Below are positions 10,194 through 17,550 of a stretch of DNA of 37,737 nucleotides, in pieces. Source of the DNA: an uncultured Pseudomonadota bacterium (GTDB lineage: Bacteria > Myxococcota_A > Polyangia > HGW-17). The stretch lies in NCBI GenBank assembly GCA_938004375.1, contig CALKWH010000321.1, positions 1-37,737 on the forward strand, in the 5' to 3' direction. The position numbers and the translations under genes are program-made. Below the pieces are notes generated by a model, which made no database searches, was not told the origin of the DNA, and saw only the letters and a program-made list of their open reading frames with translations. Position 1 is the stretch's first letter. Each line of letters opens with the position of its first letter.

Positions 10194-11885
10194 TTAGAAA
10201 CTGACCTTGATGCTGGAGGCGGAGCAGGCACCCGAGCCGTAGCAGCCGGCCTCGAGGCGGTAGGTGCCGCTGGAGGACGGCGCGTAGGTGATGGTGGACT
10301 GCGTGCCGCAGGCGTCGTCGTTGGAAGAGACGTTCGTGCCCGCGGAGTTGTAGAGCCGCAGATAGGTGTCGGTAGTGGAGTAGGTGCAGGTCGAGATGGT
10401 GTAGGTCTTGCCGTAGGACAGGTTTAAAAAGACCGTGATGGTGTTGGCGTGATCCTGCGCCGAGTTGGTGTTCGACGCGCTGTAGCCGGCCAGGTACTCG
10501 GTGTTCTCGGTGGTGGTGGGCGCCGCGGTCGACGAGACCAGGCTGATCTTGATGCGCGCGGTGCAGGAGCCCGAACCATAGCAGCCGGCGGCGATGGTGT
10601 AGGTGCCCGCGGTCGACGGGGTGTAGGTCATGGTGGACTGCGTGCCGCAGGCGTCATCGTTGTAGGTCACCTGGGTGCCCGAGGAGTTCTTCAGGCGCAG
10701 GTAGGTGTCTTCGGAGGTGGAGCCGCAGGTGCTGAAGGTGTAGGTGGCGCCGGCGGCCAGCTTCACGGTGTAGTTCACCGTGTACTGCTGGGCGGAGTTG
10801 GTGTTCGACGCGGTGTACCAGAACATGTTGTAGTGATTATAGCCGCGGTACTGGTCGGCGCTGCAGTCGGCCGAGCCGTCCAGGTCTCCCGGAGGGGCGG
10901 ACATGTCGGTGTCGTCGTCGTTGCCGTTGCACCACCACTGCGAGCCGTTGTTCGACGCGCCGAAGACGAAGCTCGCCATCTGCATGCGGGCGTCGTCGTG
11001 GCAGTTGTGACCCCCACCGTCGGAGAAGGCGTCATACGGGGTGGAGCAGGCCGGCAAGTACCAGGCGGGCCGGTTAATCTTGATGAGCGAGCACTTCTGG
11101 CTCATCTCGGCGGGGCAAGTGCCGTGATTGCAGAAATCGTAGTAGGCGAAGGTGCCCGAGCCGTTGAGTTGGTGCAGGCGCACACCGCTGTGGCGGGCGA
11201 TGATGGCCGTGCTCTTGTCGTGGACCGCCGCGTAATACCAGCCAGCGGAGAGGGACAGGGCGTCTGCCTCCTCGCCGGCCAGCGAGCCGCCGCCGCCCGC
11301 CTCGTAGAGCTCGGGGTTGAAGAAACCGTGCTTGGCGACCTCGGCCGTGACCTGGGACTGGGACTGCAGGTAGGCGGCCGGAGCGTTGCGGGCGAACCCG
11401 CGGACCGCGGCCAGCTCGTCGAGCAGAGTCACGTTATGACCCATGCCCAGCAGCTCATCCTCGATGGCGTCGGTGGCCTCGTCGATCATGGCGAACAGGT
11501 GCTCGTTGGAGCCCGCGGAAGGGGGCAAAAGGTCCTGCAGCAGCAGCTCGTCCTGCCAGGTGGAATCCACGAAGGCGTCACCGCCGCGGCGCAAGTACAG
11601 GATGCGGCCGTCGCGGTCGGTGATGCGGACGTCGATCTCGAAGCGGGGGCTCCCGGGATCCTGCTGGTAGATCTCGGGAGTGCGCTGGCCACGTACGGCC
11701 TGCACGAAGATCACCTCATCGTGCTTCACGAAGCGGGCGGTGAACGAGAAGCCCGGCTGCACGTCCAGCAGTGTCACCCCCTGACGCAGGTCGGCGCCGG
11801 AGGCCGGCGCGCCAGCGTCGAGGTCGGCGCCCGTGCAGGAGATCAAAAACAGGCTCAGGAACAGGGTGGTCAGGGTGCACTTCAT
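10194..11885 (-). CDS. Cys/His-rich core lipoprotein with two PPC domains (paralogue 1)
   Basis: Lipoprotein of 563 residues (SLFLISC lipobox). The start at 11885 is chosen for the AAGGAG site 8 nt upstream; an in-frame ATG 24 nt earlier lacks one. The N-terminal module shares GVTLLDVQ...QAVRGQRTPE and RITDRDGRILYLRRGGDAF with the three other paralogues. The core (about 215-350) carries all the family cysteines and histidines: DFCNHGTC, QKC, GHNCHDDARMQMA, WWCNG and a C before YNHYNM. Two pre-peptidase C-terminal (PPC)-type beta domains follow, each with DTYLRL...NDDACG and an AGCYGSG-C pair. The core is not a family I recognise; it could be a disulfide-stabilised binding or metal-dependent domain. 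It has its own sigma-54 promoter (11946-11960) and upstream activator half-sites. Confidence 0.88.
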   Translation of the reverse strand: MKCTLTTLFLSLFLISCTGADLDAGAPASGADLRQGVTLLDVQPGFSFTARFVKHDEVIFVQAVRGQRTPEIYQQDPGSPRFEIDVRITDRDGRILYLRRGGDAFVDSTWQDELLLQDLLPPSAGSNEHLFAMIDEATDAIEDELLGMGHNVTLLDELAAVRGFARNAPAAYLQSQSQVTAEVAKHGFFNPELYEAGGGGSLAGEEADALSLSAGWYYAAVHDKSTAIIARHSGVRLHQLNGSGTFAYYDFCNHGTCPAEMSQKCSLIKINRPAWYLPACSTPYDAFSDGGGHNCHDDARMQMASFVFGASNNGSQWWCNGNDDDTDMSAPPGDLDGSADCSADQYRGYNHYNMFWYTASNTNSAQQYTVNYTVKLAAGATYTFSTCGSTSEDTYLRLKNSSGTQVTYNDDACGTQSTMTYTPSTAGTYTIAAGCYGSGSCTARIKISLVSSTAAPTTTENTEYLAGYSASNTNSAQDHANTITVFLNLSYGKTYTISTCTYSTTDTYLRLYNSAGTNVSSNDDACGTQSTITYAPSSSGTYRLEAGCYGSGACSASSIKVSF

Positions 11886-11945
11886 CGACGGACTCCTTCG
11901 GGACCGCAAGTGATCCCGCGCGTTCGAAAACGCAGCGGCCTGTTA

Positions 11946-11960
11946 GCATCGGGTATGCCA
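11946..11960 (-). promoter_or_regulatory. Sigma-54 promoter of paralogue 1
   Basis: Read on the minus strand: TGGCATACCCGATGC, with the invariant GG and GC correctly spaced and one weak position in the -12 box (ATGC for TTGC). The GC is 61 nt before the start codon, the same distance as for paralogues 2 and 3. Confidence 0.65.
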
Positions 11961-12048
11961 AACCCGGAGATTCAGGACAATCCCCTGAAGTGACAGGGAG
12001 TTCGACCAGTTGACAGTTGGTCTCCGCGACCATTGTCATGTGTATTAT

Positions 12049-12073
12049 TTGGACGGCTGTATAAATTCTGGAC
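12049..12073 (-). promoter_or_regulatory. Degenerate activator site upstream of paralogue 1
   Basis: TTGGACGGCTGTATA (12049-12063) keeps the left half of the TTGGACAGTGTCCAA palindrome and is centred 97 bp upstream of the -24 GG, as in the sibling promoters. A second TGGAC half-site follows at 12069-12073, 19 bp further out. Other GACA half-sites at 11992 and 12012 lie closer to the promoter. Confidence 0.45.
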
Positions 12074-12112
12074 TAAATGGCGCGATGCGCCGGCGGGTCG
12101 TGATGGAGAGCT

Positions 12113-13303
12113 CTACCAAGGGCCGTCGATGCAGCAGTCGTTGTAGGTCAGACAGGCCGAGTCGCAGTAACAGCCGCCGGCGCCGTTGTACCCGTGAGTG
12201 CCCTGGTACCGGCACATGTCGGGGTGGTTGTAGCCGTCGTCTTTGCTCGTCGAGCAGGCCGGGCTGCCGCCCTGGTCGCCGGGCCACGCGGAGATGTCGC
12301 TGTCCTCGTCGCCATTGCACCAGAAGTTCCAGCCCGGGCCCTTGTTGTGGCCGTTGCCGTAGACGAAGTTGGCCATCTGCACGCGGGAGTCGTCGTGGCA
12401 GTTGTGGCCGTCGTTGGAGAAGGCTTCGTATTCGGTGCCGCAGGACTGGAGTTCCCAGGAGGGCTTGTAGTCTTCGACGGCCTCGTAGTATTCCAGATGA
12501 CACTTGTACCCCATGTCGCCGGCGCAGGTGCCGTGGTTGCAGTTGTCGTGCACCCAGGACCAGTAGCCCAGCCATTGGAACAGGCGCGTGGCGCTGTGGC
12601 GGGCGATGACCGCCGTGCTCTTGTCGTGGATCTCGATGTAATAGTAGTTGGAACTGTAGGTCGTCCACGCGTCACAGGTGGTGCCGCCGGAGCCGAAGAG
12701 GACCTCGCCGTTGGGGCCGGTCACCACCGGGTCGTCGTCGGGGTTCAGCAGCCCGAGCTCACCCAGGTGCTCGTGCAGGCGCAGCTTGTGCTGGAAATAC
12801 ACCATCGGGGCGCTGGCGCCGAAGTTGCGCAGGGGGCGCAGGAGCGGGGCCACCTTCATGGCGAGGGCGTCGCCGGCCTTCGCCGCCACCTGGACGTCGA
12901 GCACGGCGGCCGCCTCGGCGGCGAGCAGATAGAGCGCCTCGTTGGGCATGCGGTCCTCGAAGAGCTCCGGCTGCAGCTCGAGCTCCGTCGCCCAGGTGGG
13001 ATCCACCCAGTTGTCGCCGCCCCGGGCGGTGTAGAAGACGCGGCCTTCACCGTCCGTCATCTTCGCGTCCACCTCCCACTTCGGGGCGTCGGGGTCCTGC
13101 TGATACATCTCGGGGGTCCGGGCGCCGCGCAGGGCGTCCATCTTGATGACCAGGTCACCCTTTTTGTAGGCCAGGGAGATGCCCGTCTCGCTGATCGAAT
13201 ACACGGTGAGGCCGTCTTCGAGGGCGGCGTCGCCGGTCTTCTCCGCGACGGGGGTGCAGCTCCACACAAACAGAGAGGTCAGGGCGAGGATGAGGCGCTT
13301 CAT
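12113..13303 (-). CDS. Cys/His-rich core lipoprotein ending in a somatomedin-B-like motif (paralogue 2)
   Basis: Lipoprotein of 396 residues (TSLFVWSC lipobox), start supported by GAAAGGAG. It is the most divergent of the four paralogues: the N-terminal module (DALRGARTPEMYQQDP, DGEGRVFYTARGGDNWVDPTW) and the core (NCNHGTCAGDMGYKC, GHNCHDDSRVQMANF, FWCNGDEDSD, DGYNHPDM) are conserved. The two PPC domains are absent and replaced by a short tail CYCDSACLTYNDCCID, which fits the second half of a somatomedin-B-like disulfide knot (CxCxxxCxxxxDCCxD). Somatomedin-B modules usually bind proteins. It is its own transcription unit with a perfect sigma-54 promoter and a nearly perfect activator palindrome. 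The function is unknown. Confidence 0.88.
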   Translation of the reverse strand: MKRLILALTSLFVWSCTPVAEKTGDAALEDGLTVYSISETGISLAYKKGDLVIKMDALRGARTPEMYQQDPDAPKWEVDAKMTDGEGRVFYTARGGDNWVDPTWATELELQPELFEDRMPNEALYLLAAEAAAVLDVQVAAKAGDALAMKVAPLLRPLRNFGASAPMVYFQHKLRLHEHLGELGLLNPDDDPVVTGPNGEVLFGSGGTTCDAWTTYSSNYYYIEIHDKSTAVIARHSATRLFQWLGYWSWVHDNCNHGTCAGDMGYKCHLEYYEAVEDYKPSWELQSCGTEYEAFSNDGHNCHDDSRVQMANFVYGNGHNKGPGWNFWCNGDEDSDISAWPGDQGGSPACSTSKDDGYNHPDMCRYQGTHGYNGAGGCYCDSACLTYNDCCIDGPW

Positions 13304-13363
13304 GGTTCGGACTCCTTTCGGACGGTGCGTCAGGCGCAGCAGTTTCAGGTGCGCGGTGAATTC

Positions 13364-13378
13364 GCAAGGTCCGTGCCA
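13364..13378 (-). promoter_or_regulatory. Sigma-54 promoter of paralogue 2
   Basis: On the minus strand TGGCACGGACCTTGC, a full match to TGGCAC-N5-TTGC. The GC is 61 nt before the start codon at 13303. Confidence 0.88.
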
Positions 13379-13466
13379 ATAGGGCCGGAATCTATATTTT
13401 CCTTGATTTTCCTAAAGATTTCCACTTATGACACAGGGTATTCAACCCGGATTTTTTGGCCAACTT

Positions 13467-13481
13467 TTTGACAGTGTCCAA
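13467..13481 (-). promoter_or_regulatory. Activator palindrome upstream of paralogue 2
   Basis: TTTGACAGTGTCCAA differs at one base from the perfect palindrome upstream of paralogue 4. Its centre is 97 bp upstream of the -24 GG. It is a likely binding site for the FHA-type activator at 5769-7559 (inference). Confidence 0.7.
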
Positions 13482-13529
13482 TATTTATACACTATTTCCG
13501 GATTGGAGGCGGGCGGGCGTGGGAGAGAT

Positions 13530-15323
13530 CTAGTAATAGTACGGGTCGTTGTACGGGTCGTACGGCACACCGACGTAGCCCGTGATGGTCATGTTCACGG
13601 CGCCGTCGCACCAGCCGGTCGAATAGCAGCCGGCCTGGACGACGTACCAGCCGGAGGTGTACGCGGTGAAGGCGATCGTCGACTGCAGGCCGCAAGCGTC
13701 GTCGTTATAAGCCACCTCGGAGTAGTACGAATACCAGTAGTCATAGTCCCACACCTCCTGTTGCAGGCGCAGGAAGGTGTCGGTTGCGGAGGTTCCGCAG
13801 GTGCTGAAACTGTAGGCGTAGCCGGCGTCGAGCCAGAACCAGAAGGGCACCGTGTTCTGCGTGGCCGAATAGGTGTAGGACGCCTCATAGTAGTTGGCCG
13901 GCCGGGGCGGCGGCGGCGGCGGCGGCGGCGGGGAGGCCGAGCTCACGAGCTTCACCCACACCTTGGCGTTACAGGCGTTGGTCGAGTAGCAGCCGGCGTG
14001 CAGGGTGTAGGTCCCCGAGGTGTTCGGGGTGACGTTGATGGTGCTGGCGCGGTTATAGCCGCAGCCGTAGTCGTCGTCGTTGTAGGCGACCTCGGAGCCG
14101 GCAGCGTCCTTCAGGCGCAGGTAGGTGTCGGTGGAGGTCTTGCCGCAGGTGCTGATCTGGTAGGTGGCACCGCCGGCCAGGATCAGGGAGAACTGAGGCG
14201 AAGACTGGGTCGCCGAGTACGTGTAGGAGGCCGAGTAGTTGAGCATGCTCGGGTGGTTGTAGCCCGTGTCGGTGCCCTCGTTGCAGTCGGGGGAGCCGCC
14301 CTGCTCGAAGCCGCCCGAGAGGTCCACGTCGCTGTCACCGTCGTTGCACCAGTACTGGTTGCGGGCCATGGACGGGCCGTAGACGAAGGCGGCCATCTGC
14401 ACGCGGGTGTCGTCATGACAGTTGTGGCCCGGGCTGTTGGACCACGTGTTGTACTCGGTGTTGCAGGTCATGGCGGTCCAGGCGGGCTTGTCGATCATGA
14501 TCAGGCGGCACTTCTCGCCCATGCTGCCCGCGCAGGTGCCGTGGTTGCAGAAGTCGAAGTAAGTATAGGCGCCGTTGCTGGTGTTGTACTTGTGGATGCG
14601 CGTGGCGCTGTGCTTGCCGGTGCCGAAGGTGAAGGAGATGTCCTTCTGGTGCACGGCGATGAAATACCAGCCGGCGTCGAGGTACTTCATGGCGTCCTCG
14701 GGGCCGTCGGTGCCGCCGCCGCCCGCGAGGACGGGGAAGGCACCGTGCTCGGCCACGTGGGCGCGCACGGCCTCGTCCGAGGCCGCGATGGCCTGCGGGA
14801 CGGTGGCGCCGAACTCACGCAGGGCGATCACTTCGTTGAACAGGGTGGCCGCTGCCTGGACACCCGCGTGGCGGGCGAGGCCGTCCTCGAGGACCTTGGT
14901 GGCTGCCGCCGCCATCTCGAGGTGCCTGCGGTTGGAGGTGGCAGAGGGCGGCAGGCTCTCGGAGAAGAGCAGGTCGTCCTCCCAGGTCGGGTCGACGAAG
15001 TCGTCGCCGCCGCGCCGGACGTAGAGCAGGCGCCCTTCCTTGTCGGTGATGCGGGCGTCGGTCTCGAAGAGCGGCACGGAGGGGTCGTTCCGGTATTCGG
15101 CGGGCGTGGGCCGGCCACGCACGGCCTGCAGGTAGATGACGTCCTCGCCCTGAACAAAAGCGGCGGTGAAGGAGAAGTCCTTCTGGACATCGAGCACGGT
15201 CAGGCCCTGGGCCAACTGAGGTCCCGCATCGGGTTCCGCTGCGGGCGCAACGAGGTCGGCGCCGCAGCCGGTCGTGAACAGGGCGAGAGAAAAGAACGCG
15301 AGGAAGAGGGTCCGGGTTCTCAT
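13530..15323 (-). CDS. Cys/His-rich core lipoprotein with two PPC domains (paralogue 3)
   Basis: Lipoprotein of 597 residues (lipidated Cys 20 in LFTTGC), start backed by GAAAGGAG. The shared N-terminal module spans about 38-120 (GLTVLDVQKDFSFTAAF, RRGGDDFVDPTW). A helical stretch follows, then GGGGTDG and the core (about 215-360): HSATRIH, DFCNHGTC (257-264), EKC, GHNCHDD (299-305), QYWCND, a further C and GYNHPSM. PPC domain 1 covers about 365-470 and PPC domain 2 about 490-590, joined by nine consecutive prolines encoded by a GGC microsatellite at 13906-13930. The tail is Tyr-rich (DPYNDPYYY). With paralogue 4 it forms the closest pair, of equal length. The four cores share seven cysteines, so extracytoplasmic disulfides are likely; no catalytic family is recognised. 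It is driven by its own sigma-54 promoter. Confidence 0.9.
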   Translation of the reverse strand: MRTRTLFLAFFSLALFTTGCGADLVAPAAEPDAGPQLAQGLTVLDVQKDFSFTAAFVQGEDVIYLQAVRGRPTPAEYRNDPSVPLFETDARITDKEGRLLYVRRGGDDFVDPTWEDDLLFSESLPPSATSNRRHLEMAAAATKVLEDGLARHAGVQAAATLFNEVIALREFGATVPQAIAASDEAVRAHVAEHGAFPVLAGGGGTDGPEDAMKYLDAGWYFIAVHQKDISFTFGTGKHSATRIHKYNTSNGAYTYFDFCNHGTCAGSMGEKCRLIMIDKPAWTAMTCNTEYNTWSNSPGHNCHDDTRVQMAAFVYGPSMARNQYWCNDGDSDVDLSGGFEQGGSPDCNEGTDTGYNHPSMLNYSASYTYSATQSSPQFSLILAGGATYQISTCGKTSTDTYLRLKDAAGSEVAYNDDDYGCGYNRASTINVTPNTSGTYTLHAGCYSTNACNAKVWVKLVSSASPPPPPPPPPRPANYYEASYTYSATQNTVPFWFWLDAGYAYSFSTCGTSATDTFLRLQQEVWDYDYWYSYYSEVAYNDDACGLQSTIAFTAYTSGWYVVQAGCYSTGWCDGAVNMTITGYVGVPYDPYNDPYYY

Positions 15324-15383
15324 GGGCAGGCTCCTTTCGGCGCGCGGGCGCGTGCGGTCTCATGGAAAAGCGCCTGTAAGGTC

Positions 15384-15398
15384 GCAATAATGATGCCA
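15384..15398 (-). promoter_or_regulatory. Sigma-54 promoter of paralogue 3
   Basis: On the minus strand TGGCATCATTATTGC; only the sixth base of the -24 box deviates from consensus. The GC is 61 nt before the start codon at 15323. Confidence 0.82.
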
Positions 15399-15427
15399 AT
15401 ATGGACAACGTCAGAAAAGTCCATATT
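15398..15427. repeat. Perfect 9-bp inverted repeat abutting the -24 element
   Basis: AATATGGAC (15398-15406) and GTCCATATT (15419-15427) form perfect arms around a 12-bp centre, starting at the outermost base of the sigma-54 -24 box. The position suggests an operator for a second regulator or an accessory activator site; the arms contain the GGAC/GTCC half-site. Confidence 0.6.
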
Positions 15428-15485
15428 TGGCTGGCTTTTTTCTTCACATGGGGGTTTCACGCACGGCATGCAAACTGTAAAATAT

Positions 15486-15511
15486 TAAGACATTGTCTGA
15501 TTTTTAGACAG
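15486..15511 (-). promoter_or_regulatory. Activator site pair upstream of paralogue 3
   Basis: TAAGACATTGTCTGA (15486-15500) keeps the GACA-N-TGTC core of the shared palindrome, centred 96 bp upstream of the -24 GG. A second AGACAG half-site (15506-15511) lies exactly 18 bp further out. Confidence 0.6.
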
Positions 15512-15549
15512 TTTAAGTGGGAGCAGGGAGGAGATCTGCAGGGACCGTG

Positions 15550-17343
15550 CTAGTAGGAGAGGGTCTCCGTGGCCTTGATGGGATCGGCCACCGTGGGGGT
15601 GAGCACCGAGGACTGGGTCACGACGCCACTGCAGGTACCGGAGCCGAAGCAGCCGGCGTGGATGTAGTAACTGCCGGACGAGGTGACCGCGATCCGGATG
15701 GTCGAAGAGGTGCCGTGGGCGGGGCAGGCGTTCCAGTCGTCGTCGTTGTAGGCCACCTCGGTCCCGGCATAGTTCTTCAGGCGCAGGTAGGTGTCGGTCT
15801 GGGTGTTGCCGCAGGTGGTGAACGTGTAGGTGTAGCCGGACGACAGGTAATAGTAGAAGTTGCGTGTGTTCTGCTGCGCGGAGTTGGTGTTCTCGGCCGA
15901 GTAGAAGGTGGACGGCGGCGAGGTGGTCGTGCCGGAGAGCCGCACGCGGACCTTGCCGTTGCAGGAGCCGGAGCCGAAGCACCCGGCGCGGACCTGGTAG
16001 GTGCCGCTGGCGGGGGCGGTGAAGGTCAGGTAGGACTGCAGGCTGGAGCAGTTGTCGTCGTTGGCGGAGACCTGGTTTCCGGCGGCGTCGAACAGGCGGA
16101 TGTAGGTGTCGCCGGAGGCGTGGCCGCAGGTGTAGATGTCATAGGTGCCGCCGGCGCTCAGGATGATGTTGAAGTTGGCCGTGTTCTGCTGGGCCGAGTT
16201 GGTGTTGGAAGCCCAGAACTCCTGCATGTTCGGGTGGTTGTAGCCGCGGCTGGTGGAGTCGTTGCACTCCGGGGAGCCCTCCTGGTCGCCGTACCAGAAG
16301 TTGTTGCTGATGTCGCAGGAGTTGTCGCCGTCGTTGCACCAGTACTGGTTGCGGGCCATGACGGGTCCGAAGATGAAGGCCGCCATCTGGACGCGGGAGT
16401 CGTCGTGGCAGTTGTGACCGCCGTCCTGGGACTTGGCGTTGTAGCCGGTGTTGCAACTGAGCGCGGTCCAGGCGGGCTTGTGGACCTGATAGAGCGCGCA
16501 CTTCTGGCCCATGTCGTTGGCGCAGGTGCCGTGGTTGCAGAAATCATAGTAAGAATAGACGCCCGACACGCGCAGGATGTGGACGCGGGTGGCCGAGTGG
16601 CGATACAGGCCGGCGGTGCCATCCTTGTCGTGCAGGGTCATCTTGTACCAGCCGGAGATGTAGTACTGGGGGTAGTCCTCCTCGCCGTCGGTGCCACCGC
16701 CACCGGCGACGAACTCGTCGGCGTCCAGGGCGTCGAGCATCTCGGGGCTCAGGAAACCCTCGGAGGAGACACGATCGATGACCTCGAGCTCGGAGGCGAC
16801 GACCGCCGCACGGGCCGTGCGGCCGAAGTCGCGCAGCGCGCCGAGCTCGGAGGCCACGCTGGCCACGGCCGGGGCGCCGTGGCGCTTCGCGATCTCGGCC
16901 TCGACGGCCTCCATGGCCTCGGGGATCATCTCAAAGAGGGCGCCGTTGGGGGTGCGCCGCGGGGGCAGGCTCTCGGACCACACCAGATCGTCGGCCCAGG
17001 TGGGGTCGATGAAGTCGTCGCCGCCCTGGCGCACGTAGAGGATGCGGCCCTCCTCGTCGGTGACGCGGGCGTCGATCTCGTGCTGCGGGAAGCCCGGCTC
17101 GGCACGGTACTCCTCGGGGGCCGGGGCGCCGCGCAGGGCCTGCAGGTAGATGACGTCGTCGCCCTTGCGGAACGCGGCCGTGAAGGAGAAGTCGGCTTGG
17201 AGATCGATCAGAGTCACGCCCTGGTGGAGGCCAGCCTCCACGTCGGGGACGGTTCCCGGCTCGTCGCCGGTGGGTCCGGCGGTGCAGGCGGCCAGCAGGA
17301 TGGCAAAGAATCCGGCGGTCAGGGTGCGAATACGAGTCTTCAT
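15550..17343 (-). CDS. Cys/His-rich core lipoprotein with two PPC domains (paralogue 4)
   Basis: Lipoprotein of 597 residues (FAILLAAC lipobox), start with GAAAGGAG 6-7 nt upstream. The N-terminal module (GVTLIDLQADFSFTAAF, ALRGAPAPEEY, RVTDEEGRILYVRQGGDDFIDPTW) is nearly superposable on paralogue 3. The core contains RHSATRVH, DFCNHGTCANDMGQKC, GHNCHDDSRVQMAAF, RNQYWCNDGD and GYNHPNM. Two PPC-type domains follow (DTYIRLFDAAGNQVSANDDNC, AGCFGSGSC; then DTYLRLKNYAGTEVAYNDDDW, AGCFGSGTC). In other proteins PPC domains help secreted enzymes bind surfaces or are removed on maturation. This gene has the best activator palindrome of the set. It probably encodes an outer-surface protein of unknown activity. 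Confidence 0.9.
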   Translation of the reverse strand: MKTRIRTLTAGFFAILLAACTAGPTGDEPGTVPDVEAGLHQGVTLIDLQADFSFTAAFRKGDDVIYLQALRGAPAPEEYRAEPGFPQHEIDARVTDEEGRILYVRQGGDDFIDPTWADDLVWSESLPPRRTPNGALFEMIPEAMEAVEAEIAKRHGAPAVASVASELGALRDFGRTARAAVVASELEVIDRVSSEGFLSPEMLDALDADEFVAGGGGTDGEEDYPQYYISGWYKMTLHDKDGTAGLYRHSATRVHILRVSGVYSYYDFCNHGTCANDMGQKCALYQVHKPAWTALSCNTGYNAKSQDGGHNCHDDSRVQMAAFIFGPVMARNQYWCNDGDNSCDISNNFWYGDQEGSPECNDSTSRGYNHPNMQEFWASNTNSAQQNTANFNIILSAGGTYDIYTCGHASGDTYIRLFDAAGNQVSANDDNCSSLQSYLTFTAPASGTYQVRAGCFGSGSCNGKVRVRLSGTTTSPPSTFYSAENTNSAQQNTRNFYYYLSSGYTYTFTTCGNTQTDTYLRLKNYAGTEVAYNDDDWNACPAHGTSSTIRIAVTSSGSYYIHAGCFGSGTCSGVVTQSSVLTPTVADPIKATETLSY

Positions 17344-17397
17344 GGGAGCTCCTTTCGACGCGAGGCGTCCAAGCCCGTCAGGGCGTCGTCCTCATTC

Positions 17398-17412
17398 GCA
17401 AATCCCGGGCCA
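17398..17412 (-). promoter_or_regulatory. Sigma-54 promoter of paralogue 4
   Basis: On the minus strand TGGCCCGGGATTTGC: perfect -12 box and invariant GG, with one deviation in the -24 box. The GC is 55 nt before the start codon. Confidence 0.75.
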
Positions 17413-17487
17413 GCTCCACGGAGAGGGAGAAAACCCTTGATTGGCCATGACCGTACAGTTTGGATGGAATGAATCCGCGGAACGAAA

Positions 17488-17524
17488 GTGTCTATCTGTT
17501 GGACAGTGTCCAACTACTGGACAG
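17488..17524 (-). promoter_or_regulatory. Perfect 15-bp activator palindrome with flanking half-sites
   Basis: TTGGACAGTGTCCAA (17499-17513) is a perfect palindrome centred 95 bp upstream of the -24 GG. GTGTC at 17488-17492 and GGACAG at 17519-17524 each repeat a half-site at 18-bp spacing, giving two overlapping GTGTC-N8-GGACAG units. This would suit a dimer array of an oligomeric enhancer-binding protein. Confidence 0.75.
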
Positions 17525-17550
17525 ACCTGGGGAAGTGACTGAGATCTTCG

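Noticed and set aside
13906..13930. GGC microsatellite as an assembly error in paralogue 3
   Set aside because: It encodes an in-frame nine-proline linker between two intact PPC domains, which is sensible for the protein; length variation remains possible.
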